Below, piece by piece: positions 46,078-54,505 of a stretch of 64,000 nucleotides of DNA. Within the stretch, counting starts at the first letter, position 1; every line of letters starts with the position of its first letter. The notes beneath the pieces are model-generated. The model saw only the letters and a program-made list of their open reading frames with translations, had not been told where the DNA came from and did not search any database. The translations under genes and the position numbers were made by a program. The DNA comes from Halobacteria archaeon AArc-dxtr1 (lineage in GTDB: Archaea > Halobacteriota > Halobacteria > Halobacteriales > Natrialbaceae), in contig JAOPJY010000001.1 of the NCBI GenBank assembly GCA_025517425.1, positions 916,217-980,216 of the forward strand, written 5' to 3'.

Positions 46078-47316
46078 TTAGCTCTCGCTGGCCGGTCGGA
46101 CACCGCCGGCTCCGCCCGCCGGTAACAGCCCAGCGGCGTAACAGCCAACCAGAATCACGGTCATGGCGACGAGGCCGACGGCGAGCCCGCCGAAGACCTG
46201 ATCGAAGCCGTAGCCGAGGTCGACGAGACCGCCGACGAGGACGCTCCCGACGGCCTGAATAGGCATCATCGTCGCACTGAAGACGGCGTAGGCGCTGCCG
46301 CGGTGCTGATCGGGAAAAGAAGCGAGCAGGTAGGTGTCCGTCGCCGGGAAGAGGCTGTGCATGACGTAACCGAGGATCGCGGAGACGGCGGCGACCGCGA
46401 CCAGCCCCTGGGCCGTGATCAGGGCGACCAGACAGGCGGCGAAGCCGGCGAGAATCGCGAGGATCAGCGGGACGAACGGGACCCGATCCGCGATAGCACC
46501 GGTCAGCCAGAAGGCGGGGACGCCGGTCGCGAAGACGACGGTCAGCAGCAGCTGCGAGACGCCCGCCGAGAACCCCTTCGTCTCCACCAGGTAGGTCACG
46601 TAGAGGTTGAACACGCCGTTCCAGACGAGCCCGGCGAAACCGACGACGACGACCCCGACGAGGACGAGGCGCCACTGGGCGGCGAGGGCGGCTCCGAGGT
46701 TGCGGTCGGCTGCGCCGGCATCGGGCAACGTCGCGCGGCGCGTGGCGAGCGCGAAGTGGACGGCCGAGACGAGCGCCGCGAGCGCGATCAGGACGAAGAC
46801 GACCCGCCAGGCCGCGACCGGCCAGCGCGCAATGGCGTAGGCGGCAGCGACCACGAGCGGCGCCGCCACGGCCGCGAGCTGGCTCGCGGTGCCGTTGATC
46901 CCGATCGCACGCCCGGGGCGCTCCGGGAAGAGTTCGCTCAGGAGCGGCATCGCGGCGACGTAGTAGACGCCGCTTGCGACCCCCATGAGCACGGCGCCGA
47001 CGTAGAGGTGGGCGAGTGAGTTTGCCGCCGCGGCGACGAGCGATCCTCCGGCCAGGACGAGTCCCGAGACGAGCACGATCCGGTGGCGAGCGACCCGCGT
47101 CAGCAGGTACCCCGTCGGAAACCGGGGCGCGGCGCTGCCGGCCCACGCGAGCGTCGCCAGCAGACCGACCGCGCCAGCGCTGGCGCCGAAGGTCGTCCGA
47201 AACGGCTCGAGCAGCGGCGCGTAGATCACGCGCCCGAGGTTGACGAGAAAGACCAGCAGACACAGCGAGCCGAACACCTGTGTCCGGCCCTGGAACCGCG
47301 TCGCTTCCGCAGACAT
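46078..47316 (-). CDS. MFS transporter
   Basis: A 412-residue membrane protein with about twelve hydrophobic helices in two halves of six and a central loop near residue 190-210 (ALATRRATLPDAG). Typical MFS loop features such as GYLLTRVARHRIVL between helices 2 and 3 and GVASGVYYVAAMPLLSELFPERPGR in the first half are present. Substrate and direction are unknown. It is divergent from the zinc-ribbon gene; start ATG 47314-47316. A short C-terminal tail is alanine/glycine-rich. Confidence 0.88.
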   Translation of the reverse strand: MSAEATRFQGRTQVFGSLCLLVFLVNLGRVIYAPLLEPFRTTFGASAGAVGLLATLAWAGSAAPRFPTGYLLTRVARHRIVLVSGLVLAGGSLVAAAANSLAHLYVGAVLMGVASGVYYVAAMPLLSELFPERPGRAIGINGTASQLAAVAAPLVVAAAYAIARWPVAAWRVVFVLIALAALVSAVHFALATRRATLPDAGAADRNLGAALAAQWRLVLVGVVVVGFAGLVWNGVFNLYVTYLVETKGFSAGVSQLLLTVVFATGVPAFWLTGAIADRVPFVPLILAILAGFAACLVALITAQGLVAVAAVSAILGYVMHSLFPATDTYLLASFPDQHRGSAYAVFSATMMPIQAVGSVLVGGLVDLGYGFDQVFGGLAVGLVAMTVILVGCYAAGLLPAGGAGGVRPASES

Positions 47317-47413
47317 GCATTCCCAGAGACGTCCCAGGGGGTCAACGCTTTCGACCCACGTGTCGGACGGACAGCCCCGGTCTTTTTCTCCCCCTCCTTC
47401 GTATGGGCCGCGT

Positions 47414-47584
47414 ATGAAAACGATCCGGAAAGGCCTGCGAGAGGGAACCCTGGAGAAAGACACCTACGAGCGGGTCGTCTGCGTCGAATGCGAGAAACCG
47501 CTGAAGACGACGAACGATCCGGACTCGATTACGACAGTCCGTGCGTGTCCGGACTGTGAGACCGAGTGGAAAGAGTTGCGGTAG
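47414..47584 (+). CDS. 56-residue zinc-ribbon protein (HVO_0758-like)
   Basis: A 56-residue single zinc ribbon with C23-x2-C26 and C45-x2-C48 (the VCVEC and ACPDC knuckles) and basic N terminus MKTIRKGLREG. Length and cysteine spacing match the haloarchaeal zinc-finger micro-protein HVO_0758 family. Role unknown. The start ATG at 47414 is preceded by an AT-poor, T-rich CTTTTTCTCC (47380-47389) that may be its promoter. Confidence 0.8.
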   Translation: MKTIRKGLREGTLEKDTYERVVCVECEKPLKTTNDPDSITTVRACPDCETEWKELR

Positions 47585-47628
47585 CCGTTCTGGCAGGTCA
47601 TCGACTACGACCGTGTTCTGTCGCCCGA

Positions 47629-48825
47629 CTACGACCGATCGCCGGACAGCGTCGCGAACAGCCGGTCTTCGAACTGGGACTTGCTGACGCCCTCTGAGGG
47701 GCCGATACCGCCCATATGTTCGACGGAGACCTGCCCGCCGCCCATCCGAGCGTGCCCACCAGCGTTGGCCATCGGAATGTCGCTGACGGCGTGGCGCAAG
47801 GATTCGCCCATGTGAACGCGGTCGTCACGCGAGCGCCCGGAGAGATGGAGCGTGCCGTCGTACTCTCCGAAGACGACGACCGCCGTCACCCCCTCGAGGT
47901 GCATCAGTTCGTCGGCAGCCTGGGGGATGGCATCGACGTTATCGAGTTCGCCGACGTCGCAGACGGCGAACGAGCCCTCGACGCGCTTCTCGGTGATCGC
48001 CTTGGCTTTGATCTGTAACACGTCGTCGCTGACCTGCGGATTCGCGATCCGGTCGAGAAGATCCTCGTCGATGAGCGGATAGAGGACCGCGGCCGCGTCG
48101 AACTCCGCCTTCGAACAGCCGTTCGTGAGGTGGTTCGTATCCGAGAGAATACCATAGAGCAGTCCAGTTGCGAGCTCCTCGGAAACGCGAACGTCGGCGT
48201 CCTGGTCGTCGCTCGTCGCACCGAGCGCCTGGAGATACTCGACGAAGATCGTCGCCGCCGCCCCGTAGTCAGTTCTGACGTCGGTAAACGCCGTCCCGGT
48301 CCCGTTTCCGGGGTGGTGGTCGACGACAGCAATCGGTTCGACGGTCTGGGAGCCGGTAAAGCCCCGCGGCGTGTTGTGATCGACCAGCACGACGGCCTCG
48401 GCAGCCAGTTCCGAGTTCGACTCGACCTGCTCGACGTCTAAATCGAGAACGGTCCGGAACGCGCGGTTTTCCTGGTGGCGAATCGCACCCGGATACTGTA
48501 AGGTTGCCTCGGTGTCGACGGAGTCGGCGAGCGCGGCGACGGCCATCGCACACGACATCGCGTCCGGATCCGGGTTCGGGTGCATCAGGACAGAAACCTC
48601 GCCGACGCCGTCTAACACCCGACGCAGACGGGTACCAGGGGGCCTGCGAGCCCAGCGAAACAGCCACCATCCCCCGACGGCGATCGCCAGACCAGCGAGT
48701 ACCAGCAGCGAGAGGACGAGTGGGTCGGTCGTCTCGGCGACCTCACTGACCGCATCGACCGCGAGGATCGCAGCGCCGTCGATCCCGCTGCCGACCGCTA
48801 TCAGCGACACCGTTTCACCCGCCAT
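47629..48825 (-). CDS. membrane-anchored DHH-family phosphoesterase
   Basis: A 398-residue protein with one N-terminal membrane helix (about 37-58) followed by a DHH/DHHA1 phosphoesterase. Metal-site motifs are HPNPDPDAMS (DPD at 86-88), VLVDHNTPRG and AVVDHHPGN, and the C-terminal GGHARMGGGQ is the DHHA1 glycine loop. Such enzymes hydrolyse cyclic dinucleotides or nanoRNA; a membrane-bound GdpP-like role is possible but PAS/GGDEF-like domains are absent. The start chosen is ATG 48823-48825; an ATG at 48880-48882 would add 19 residues. Confidence 0.82.
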   Translation of the reverse strand: MAGETVSLIAVGSGIDGAAILAVDAVSEVAETTDPLVLSLLVLAGLAIAVGGWWLFRWARRPPGTRLRRVLDGVGEVSVLMHPNPDPDAMSCAMAVAALADSVDTEATLQYPGAIRHQENRAFRTVLDLDVEQVESNSELAAEAVVLVDHNTPRGFTGSQTVEPIAVVDHHPGNGTGTAFTDVRTDYGAAATIFVEYLQALGATSDDQDADVRVSEELATGLLYGILSDTNHLTNGCSKAEFDAAAVLYPLIDEDLLDRIANPQVSDDVLQIKAKAITEKRVEGSFAVCDVGELDNVDAIPQAADELMHLEGVTAVVVFGEYDGTLHLSGRSRDDRVHMGESLRHAVSDIPMANAGGHARMGGGQVSVEHMGGIGPSEGVSKSQFEDRLFATLSGDRS

Positions 48826-48911
48826 ACAGACGCAATCGACAGTATCCCCCGAGAGCACATACTCCACACTCAAATCGAGCAACCAAGAATTTTCCCCCAG
48901 TCAGCCGGTGA

Positions 48912-49805
48912 CTACTCGCCAGATCGGACCGCCGCGATCGCGTCCCGGTACCCCTCGCGGTAGGTTGGATAGGCGAACTCGTAGCCCAGTTCGCTCAGTT
49001 TCGCGTTCGAGCAGCGCTTGCTCGTTCGAAGCCGGCGCTCGGCGGCATCGGAGAGGTCACCGGCCGCAATACGCTCCTGGGTAGTCTGTTTCGGCGGCTG
49101 CTCGCGACCGGCTTGCTCGGCGAGCCAGTCTGCGAACGTCCACTTCGACGCTGGCTCGTCGTCGACCACCTGGACGACATCACTGCGGGCGAGGTCCTCA
49201 CAGAGGAGATACCGGACCGCGCCGGCGGCGTCGTCGCGATGAACCATGTTCAGGTATCCCTCCGTCACCGGCCCCTCGAGATAGCGCTCCAGCCGGTAGC
49301 GATCGGGACCGTACAGCCCCGCATAGCGGGCGACGGTCCCGCCGAGACCGTGTTCGGGCGCTTCGTCGAGTGCAATCCGCTCGGCTTCGGCGAGCACTGC
49401 AGTCTTCTCTGTCGTCGGCTCGATCGGCGTCTCCTCGTCGACCCAGTCGCCGTCGTGGTCGCCGTGAACGCCCGTCGAGGAGGTGTAGACGAGTCGATCT
49501 GGCGCGTCCGTCCGCGCGCCGAACGTCTCGATCGTGGTTCGGAGTCCGTCGACGTAGATCTCGCGGGCCGCGTCGGCGCCGCGGCCGCCGCTGCTGGCGG
49601 CGAAGACGATCGCGTCGACGTCGGGAACCGCAGCGAGCGCGTCCGCGTCGGTAACGTCTGCCTGAACTCCCGCGAATCCGGCGTCTTCGATCCGGTCGAC
49701 GCCGTCGCGCGAGCGGCGAACCCCGACCGCGTCGTGGCCTCGCTCCGTGAGCTGTCGACCAAGTTCGAGACCGACGTAGCCACACCCCAAGATAGCAACG
49801 TGCAT
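48912..49805 (-). CDS. NAD-dependent epimerase/dehydratase-like protein
   Basis: A 297-residue extended SDR. GCGYVGLELG at 7-16 is the Rossmann motif, then VDAIVFAASSGG, LVYTSSTGVHGD with the catalytic serine pair, and ARYAGLYGPDRY near the active site. It resembles YeeZ-type sugar-nucleotide epimerases but the usual YxxxK is weak (EAERIALDEAP region follows T-x-K), so activity should not be assumed. Start ATG 49803-49805. Confidence 0.8.
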   Translation of the reverse strand: MHVAILGCGYVGLELGRQLTERGHDAVGVRRSRDGVDRIEDAGFAGVQADVTDADALAAVPDVDAIVFAASSGGRGADAAREIYVDGLRTTIETFGARTDAPDRLVYTSSTGVHGDHDGDWVDEETPIEPTTEKTAVLAEAERIALDEAPEHGLGGTVARYAGLYGPDRYRLERYLEGPVTEGYLNMVHRDDAAGAVRYLLCEDLARSDVVQVVDDEPASKWTFADWLAEQAGREQPPKQTTQERIAAGDLSDAAERRLRTSKRCSNAKLSELGYEFAYPTYREGYRDAIAAVRSGE

Positions 49806-49961
49806 ACTCGTACTGGCAGTTGGTCGAGCATAACGTCACCGCTCGCTGATGAGTTTCTGGTGGGGAGGGATCGACACGCTACCGGAATCGAGTTTCTACC
49901 GGAGCCGAATCTCTACCAGAACCGAATGGGTGCGGAGATGCCGACAGGATCGACCGTCAGG

Positions 49962-50378
49962 CTACGGCAGTGCGTCGACGATCGCGTACTGCAGGTGGAC
50001 GTACTCCGCGAACGTCATCGGCGTTCGACGCTCGATTTTTTGTTGGATCTCTTTGGGTTCGAGGGCGAGATCGAGCTCAGCCGCGAGCGTATCGACGTCC
50101 ATCACCGCCGAGGACATGCCGAGTAAGAGATGCTCGCAGGCGATCGTCTCGATTGTCTCCGGGTCGGGTTCGCCGCCTGTGAGCGACTGAATCTCGGCCG
50201 CCTCCGCGAGCGTCAGTTCGGCGTCGTCGATCGAGACGAGCCGATCGCGGTCGATATCGGTCTGGGCTGTGACGTCCTCGAGACCAACGTCGTCGACGAT
50301 ACTCGACAGCTCCACTGCGTACTCGGTCCGGAGAGCCGCCGGTGAGGCGGGGACGGAGCGTCGCTGTTCGTAGAACAT
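49962..50378 (-). CDS. conserved haloarchaeal protein (DUF5791-like)
   Basis: A 138-residue acidic helical protein, MFYEQRRSVPASPAALRTEY to the end. It has a probable helix-turn-helix-like segment VSIDDAELTLAEAAEIQSLTGG and a C-terminal LEPKEIQQKIERRTPMTFAEYVHLQYAI. I associate it with a haloarchaeal family of unknown function. It is divergent from the CetZ-like gene; start ATG 50376-50378 sits 90 bases from that gene's ATG. Confidence 0.65.
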   Translation of the reverse strand: MFYEQRRSVPASPAALRTEYAVELSSIVDDVGLEDVTAQTDIDRDRLVSIDDAELTLAEAAEIQSLTGGEPDPETIETIACEHLLLGMSSAVMDVDTLAAELDLALEPKEIQQKIERRTPMTFAEYVHLQYAIVDALP

Positions 50379-50468
50379 GTGTACACCCAGGGGGATCGAA
50401 CCCAAAGGGGTTGCCATCCATCGGCACGATCCCAAACGTTGACTACCCCTCCGGCGCATCCAACTGGC

Positions 50469-51551
50469 ATGAAGGTTGCCCTAATTGGTGTGGGACAGGC
50501 GGGGGGAAAAGTCACGGAGCGGCTGGTCAAATTCGACGCAGACATGGGGTTCGACGCGGTTCAGGGAGCGGTCGCGATCAACTCCGCGACGGCGGATCTC
50601 GACGGACTCGACGTCGTCGACACACAGCTGGTCGGTGCAGATCGAGTGAACGGACACGGCGTCGGCGGCGACAACGAACTCGGCGCTGAGGTCATGCAGT
50701 CAGACATGCAAGAGGTCATCGACGGAATCGACGGCCGCGTGACCTCCAAGGCCGACGCCGTCTTCGTCGTCGCAGGACTGGGTGGGGGCACGGGGAGTGG
50801 CGGCGCCCCGGTACTGATCCACAATCTGCAACAGATCTACGACGTGCCAGTGTACGCGCTGGGCATCCTCCCTGGACAGAACGAGGGGGCTCTCTACCAG
50901 GCCAACGCGGGCCGGTCGCTGAAGACCGTCGTTCGCGAGGCTGACGCAACGCTGCTGGTCGACAACGACGCCTGGCACGAGCAAGGCGAGAGCGTCGAGG
51001 GTGCGTTCGAGACGATCAACCAGCGAATCGCCCAGCGGATCGGCCTCCTGCTGGCGTCCGGAGAGGGCGTCGAGGAAATCGGTGAGAGCGTCGTCGACTC
51101 CTCAGAAGTCATCAACACGCTTCGCCAGGGCGGCGTCGCGGCGCTTGGCTACGCCAGCGCGGTCGCAGGCGAAGACAGCGAGGACAACATCAACACGGTG
51201 ATGAGCATCACGAGGCAGGCCGTACTCACGGGAGCAAGCCTACCCGACGCGACGACGGCGGAAGCCGCGCTGCTGGTCGTCGCGGGGCGTCCAGGCTCGA
51301 TTCCTCGCAAGGGCGTCGAGCGCTCGCGGCGCTGGCTCGAGGACGAGACCGGGAGTATGCAGGTTCGCGGCGGCGACTTCCCACTCCAGAGCGACCGGCT
51401 GGCCGCGCTCGTCGTGCTGGCCGGCGTCGAGCGCTCAGACCGGATCGAGACGTTCATGGAACGCGCGAGACAGGCCCAAAAGGAGGAGCCGGAATCGACG
51501 GAAGATCCGGCCGAGGCGTTCTCCGACGATCGGCTCGAGAATCTCTTTTGA
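50469..51551 (+). CDS. CetZ/FtsZ-family tubulin homologue
   Basis: A 360-residue GTPase of the CetZ group. The N-terminal VALIGVGQAGGKV nucleotide loop and the tubulin signature GGGTGSG at 105-111 bind GTP; GILPGQNEGALYQANA and the T7-type NINTVMSITRQ correspond to the CetZ catalytic and contact loops. CetZ proteins control cell shape and motility in haloarchaea, and are distinct from division FtsZ1/FtsZ2. A short charged C terminus is present. Start ATG 50469 (MKVALIGVGQ). It is divergent from the DUF5791-like gene. Confidence 0.9.
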   Translation: MKVALIGVGQAGGKVTERLVKFDADMGFDAVQGAVAINSATADLDGLDVVDTQLVGADRVNGHGVGGDNELGAEVMQSDMQEVIDGIDGRVTSKADAVFVVAGLGGGTGSGGAPVLIHNLQQIYDVPVYALGILPGQNEGALYQANAGRSLKTVVREADATLLVDNDAWHEQGESVEGAFETINQRIAQRIGLLLASGEGVEEIGESVVDSSEVINTLRQGGVAALGYASAVAGEDSEDNINTVMSITRQAVLTGASLPDATTAEAALLVVAGRPGSIPRKGVERSRRWLEDETGSMQVRGGDFPLQSDRLAALVVLAGVERSDRIETFMERARQAQKEEPESTEDPAEAFSDDRLENLF

Positions 51552-51873
51552 ACGGCGAGCGAACAGAGAGACAACTCGCCTCGACGCTGTCACCGACGGG
51601 GGGTCAGTCGCCGAACCGAGCGACGGGTGGTATTTATACCCACCACTACACCGTGGGAACGCTCGACACGGCAGATACGCCCCCTGTCAACCGTTTTCAG
51701 GGGGTTGCGGACCGGTACATTTAAATTACGCCGGACGGTATTGCCAGTTACCAGAACGCCACCGGGGCGCGTATCGCTCGACGATCGATGACAGGAAATC
51801 TTATTCACCGAGGTTTCGCAGATCCTGAGCGACCGCTGTCGCCGGTGCGGGTATGGAATCGAGGGACCAACAC
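51552..51873. promoter_or_regulatory. 322-base regulatory region upstream of the coiled-coil gene
   Basis: No gene. Contains TATA-like TATTTATACC (51630-51639) and ACATTTAAAT (51717-51726), and between them a perfect 7-base inverted repeat CCCCCTG (51680-51686) / CAGGGGG (51698-51704) with an 11-base T-rich loop, which may be an operator or the end of an upstream message. A third weaker AATCTTATT lies near 51797. A CCCAC/GTGGG repeat lies at 51641-51657. Confidence 0.45.
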
Positions 51874-52755
51874 ATGGTAGACGAATCACAGAACATCGAA
51901 CTGACAGAAGACGATCTCGAAAACAAATCCAAAGGGCAGCTGATCAAGAAGGCCGGACAGCTCCGTGACCGACGGAACGACCTGAACCAGATGGCCTCCG
52001 AGCGGGCCTCGAGCCGAGATGACCTGAACGCGAAGACCCGCGAGAAGGTCGACGAGGCACAGGAGCACCGAGAGAAACGCGACGAGCTAAACGAGCAGGT
52101 CCAAGAGCACAAAGAGCAGCGAAACGAACTCAACGCCGAGGCCAACAAGCTCTTCGACCGCGTCGAGCAGCTCAAGTCCGACATGGAGCTCGACGAGGGC
52201 AAGGATCTCGAGGAGCTCGAAGAGGAGATCGAGCAACTCGAGTTCAAACAGCAGACGGAAGTCCTCTCCAGCGAGGACGAGCGCGAACTCATCGAGAAGA
52301 TCGAACAAAAGCGCGAGGAGTACGCAGAGCGCAAGGGCAAACTCGAGCAGAACGACGACTTAGAGGAGCTCGTCGAGGAAGCCGAAGAAGTGCGATCTGA
52401 AGCCTCCCAGCACCACCAGAAGGTGACCGAGCTGGCCGACAAGGCCCAGGAACACCACAACCAGATGATCGAGGCCTATCGCGAGGCCGACGACATCCGC
52501 GACGAAGCCGACGACATGCACGACTCGTTCGTCGAGGCCCAGGAGGCCGCTGACCGACACCACGAGGACTTCGTGCGCGTCCAGAAGCGCCTACGCGAGC
52601 TGGACAAGAAAGAGGAAAAGCAGCGCCAGTCCGCCCGGGACAAGAAGAAAGAGGCCGCCAAAGAGGAAGCCGAGGAGATCTATCAGAAGTTCAAGGAAGG
52701 CGAGACGCTCGACACCGAGGACCTGATGAAACTCCAGAAGACGGGCCTGCTCTAA
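51874..52755 (+). CDS. highly charged coiled-coil protein
   Basis: A 293-residue protein made almost entirely of charged alpha-helical heptads (E/K/R/Q-rich) with no membrane or signal segment. It contains a long coiled coil from about residue 15 to 250, broken near DEGKDLEELEEEIEQ, and a lysine-rich tail leading to DTEDLMKLQKTGLL. The conserved C-terminal IYQKFKEGETLDTEDLMKLQ recalls haloarchaeal proteins sometimes labelled phosphoserine phosphatase-like coiled-coil. A structural or scaffolding role is likely. The start may be ATG 51853, adding seven residues. Confidence 0.78.
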   Translation: MVDESQNIELTEDDLENKSKGQLIKKAGQLRDRRNDLNQMASERASSRDDLNAKTREKVDEAQEHREKRDELNEQVQEHKEQRNELNAEANKLFDRVEQLKSDMELDEGKDLEELEEEIEQLEFKQQTEVLSSEDERELIEKIEQKREEYAERKGKLEQNDDLEELVEEAEEVRSEASQHHQKVTELADKAQEHHNQMIEAYREADDIRDEADDMHDSFVEAQEAADRHHEDFVRVQKRLRELDKKEEKQRQSARDKKKEAAKEEAEEIYQKFKEGETLDTEDLMKLQKTGLL

Positions 52756-52862
52756 GCCCGGCGTAGCGAGACGACGCGAGTTTTCCGAGGACAGCAGCAC
52801 CACGAGAGCAATCAGTGCGCTAAGGCGCGTAGAGACGGGCAGCGACGGAACGTGGATGTGTA

Positions 52863-53000
52863 CTAACAGAGTGAGACGCGTTGTCTGTTCAGAGGTGGTT
52901 GGGGTGTGTAGTCAGTAGACACAAGCATAGTACCGTGCTCAACCGCTGTGGAGAGCAGTTTGTCAACACGGTCACGACTGATACCCCGGTCTGCAGTCAT
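52863..53000 (-). pseudogene. fragment of a winged-helix-like protein
   Basis: A 45-codon open frame beginning with ATG 52998-53000 and ending at TAG 52863-52865. The first 30 residues have a helix pattern (ISRDRVDKLLSTAVEHGTM) seen at the ends of archaeal winged-helix domains, and the rest is low quality. An upstream in-frame stop precedes it, so it is a remnant rather than an intact gene. Origin unknown. Confidence 0.3.
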
Positions 53001-53025
53001 ATTACCGGTCTGCCATCATATTACT
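52988..53025. repeat. two imperfect 19-bp tandem repeats
   Basis: Copies at 52988-53006 and 53007-53025 match at 16 of 19 positions. They interrupt the upstream side of the winged-helix remnant. Confidence 0.5.
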
Positions 53026-53142
53026 CGTGTTGTCTAGGTTTGCCGCAACGAGTTCTATGACTCCGTCGTAGCCGTTGCTCAGTGGAGCAGGAACGAGTGG
53101 GTCTCGTTCAGCGCAGCCCAAAAGTCGTCTGGCGCGTGGCGG

Positions 53143-53451
53143 TCAGGCGTCGGAGGCGACCCCGACCTGTACGTCATCGCTGCCGCGTACGACGACGTCG
53201 TACCCAGCGTACTGGAACGTAACATGCTCGACAGTAGCGTGCCCGGTGAACAGGTTGTTGAGCGCATCAGGATCAATGAAGTCGTGAAGCGGCGGTAGTT
53301 CAAGGAGATCAGTACCGCTCGCCTCCGCGACCGCTGAGACAACCGCAAACACCGGCGTAGTATCGGAACCGTGGTCGGCTATTTCGATGGTAGAATCGGC
53401 TGCGTTGTCTGAACCATCGACCGCACTAGTAGGACCGCTCATCTCGACCAT
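53143..53451 (-). CDS. HalOD1 output domain protein
   Basis: A 102-residue single-domain protein with the HalOD1 pattern: TPVFAVVSAVAEASGTDLLELPPLHDFIDPDALNNL followed by VTFQYAGYDVVVRGSDDVQV. HalOD1 is a haloarchaeal output domain of unknown biochemical action found after response regulators; here it stands alone. ATG 53451 is supported by the TATA box GTATAAAA (53473-53480, as read on +), which predicts transcription starting at this codon. It is in an AT-richer island with no obvious sensor partner nearby. Confidence 0.82.
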   Translation of the reverse strand: MVEMSGPTSAVDGSDNAADSTIEIADHGSDTTPVFAVVSAVAEASGTDLLELPPLHDFIDPDALNNLFTGHATVEHVTFQYAGYDVVVRGSDDVQVGVASDA

Positions 53452-53472
53452 GCTCCGTTGTCCAACAACCCC

Positions 53473-53480
53473 GTATAAAA
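53473..53480 (-). promoter_or_regulatory. TATA box of the HalOD1 gene
   Basis: TTTTATAC on the minus strand, centred about 26 bases before ATG 53451. The transcript would be leaderless, which selects this start over the longer open frame from 53490. Confidence 0.6.
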
Positions 53481-53758
53481 GCCTTGCCAAAACACGTTGG
53501 CAGCCAGCAGATATAACCCGGTGGTGTTGGTCGACTCATAAATCACTATTGGAGATTTTGTACAGTTGGTTAATATCAAATTATGCGTGACTGACTGCAA
53601 TCGTCTGTTGTTGACGGCAGCGGTCACTTCGCACACGCACATAGCAAATCACCGTTATTCGTTGCAGGCGGCCTTCAATTGATCTCCCCGTTCAGTAGAG
53701 GAAGTAAACCGATCAACTACCCATAGCAGTTCCAGATTCTTACTCATGTATCCAGAGT

Positions 53759-53768
53759 TATAAATAGT
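53759..53768 (+). promoter_or_regulatory. TATA box of the lipoprotein gene
   Basis: TTATAAATAG, about 25 bases before ATG 53789, so a leaderless transcript is expected. Confidence 0.55.
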
Positions 53769-53788
53769 CCTGTCTGAAATGTAGAACA

Positions 53789-54325
53789 ATGGTTTCCAGA
53801 CGAAAGGTAATCGGCGTCTCCGGGAGTGCACTATTGGGTAGCGCGCTGGCAGGCTGTCTTTCGGATTCGGACACTCTCTCAGCTGAACTCCTGCAACTCA
53901 AAGGGATCTCCGTCAGATGGAGGCACGAGAGTCGCACCTATTCGGATCAACTACTCCGACTGTACTCCGACGGCGAAAGTGAGATAACCGGACAAGTGGC
54001 AACGGAGTACGATCACATTGTCTCTTCCCTCACAGAGGCCGTCGTCTCTGAGGAAATCCATGAAACGTTAGAAAGCGAGTTTGAGGACGTTCGCTATGTG
54101 ATCGGCGTGTGTGGCGACGATTTCGGCGACGACGATCACGGTTGCCGAAACGCACCAACGTCCAGAGAGGATTTCAATAGTGTTCAGTTCGGTGATCGGG
54201 CAGACGTCAAGATAGACAATAATCTGATTGACGTTCAGGACATTGAGAGCGGTGACGTTGAAGACTGGGACACAGATATTAACGAATTCGAGTGGAGTGA
54301 GCGCCACGCAGAGCACGGACAATAA
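53789..54325 (+). CDS. lipoprotein, function unknown
   Basis: A 178-residue lipoprotein. RRK at 4-6, a hydrophobic stretch and LAGC with Cys23 indicate Tat-type export and lipid anchoring. The mature part is acidic and less GC-biased than neighbours, with two cysteines (VCGDDF and GCRNAP) that may pair. No family recognised. Lower GC and strain-like island position suggest recent acquisition or fast evolution. Confidence 0.7.
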   Translation: MVSRRKVIGVSGSALLGSALAGCLSDSDTLSAELLQLKGISVRWRHESRTYSDQLLRLYSDGESEITGQVATEYDHIVSSLTEAVVSEEIHETLESEFEDVRYVIGVCGDDFGDDDHGCRNAPTSREDFNSVQFGDRADVKIDNNLIDVQDIESGDVEDWDTDINEFEWSERHAEHGQ

Positions 54326-54446
54326 GCACTGACCAGGGTTTCGGTTGCTATTGCCTTCTCTGGTAGACGTTCAGTTCGCATGCACACTGAACAATCCGAA
54401 CGGGTCCTCTTCTCCTTGTAACCCTTCACACGTCCCGCGACGTCAA

Positions 54447-54456
54447 CGCTTAACAG
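54447..54456 (+). promoter_or_regulatory. TATA-like element upstream of the SppA mini-ORF
   Basis: CGCTTAACAG is centred about 26 bases before ATG 54479, so the transcript would begin at the mini-ORF start. Confidence 0.35.
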
Positions 54457-54478
54457 CGGTGCGCACGCACGTCACCCC

Positions 54479-54505
54479 ATGAACCAGAGGTGTGTACGCC
54501 GGTGA
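54479..54505 (+). other. eight-codon upstream mini-ORF overlapping the SppA start
   Basis: ATG 54479 encodes MNQRCVRR and stops at TGA 54503-54505, overlapping the GTG start at 54502 (GTGA). GAGGTG at 54487-54492 lies 9 bases before the GTG. Because the predicted transcript begins at this ATG, ribosomes would enter here and then reinitiate at the SppA start. Confidence 0.45.

Larger units (their letters stand above)
52756..53142. other. 387-base stretch with a decayed gene fragment
   Basis: No full gene. A 45-codon minus-strand frame (52863-53000) encodes ADRGISRDRVDKLLSTAVEHG, which looks like the end of a winged-helix protein, followed by drifted sequence; no start signal or family match is convincing. 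Two tandem 19-bp copies (GGTCTGCAGTCATATTACC and GGTCTGCCATCATATTACT; 16 of 19 identical) lie at 52988-53025. The region is AT-richer than its neighbours. Confidence 0.35.
53452..53788. other. AT-richer intergenic region between HalOD1 and lipoprotein genes
   Basis: 337 bases with no convincing gene. It contains the HalOD1 promoter at 53473-53480 and a TATA-like TTATAAATAG at 53759-53768, which would start the lipoprotein message about at ATG 53789. The rest shows no repeats or RNA features that I can recognise. Confidence 0.4.

Noticed and set aside
44980-46125. 381-codon plus-strand frame opposite the GpgS-like gene
   Set aside because: Shadow frame. The DxD and GpgS-like motifs are on the minus strand.
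51590-51889. 99-codon minus-strand frame upstream of the coiled-coil gene
   Set aside because: Arg-rich, no motif, and it lies across the promoter elements of the plus-strand gene.
53439-53642. 67-codon minus-strand frame upstream of the HalOD1 gene
   Set aside because: It overlaps the HalOD1 TATA box and start in another frame, with no family pattern.
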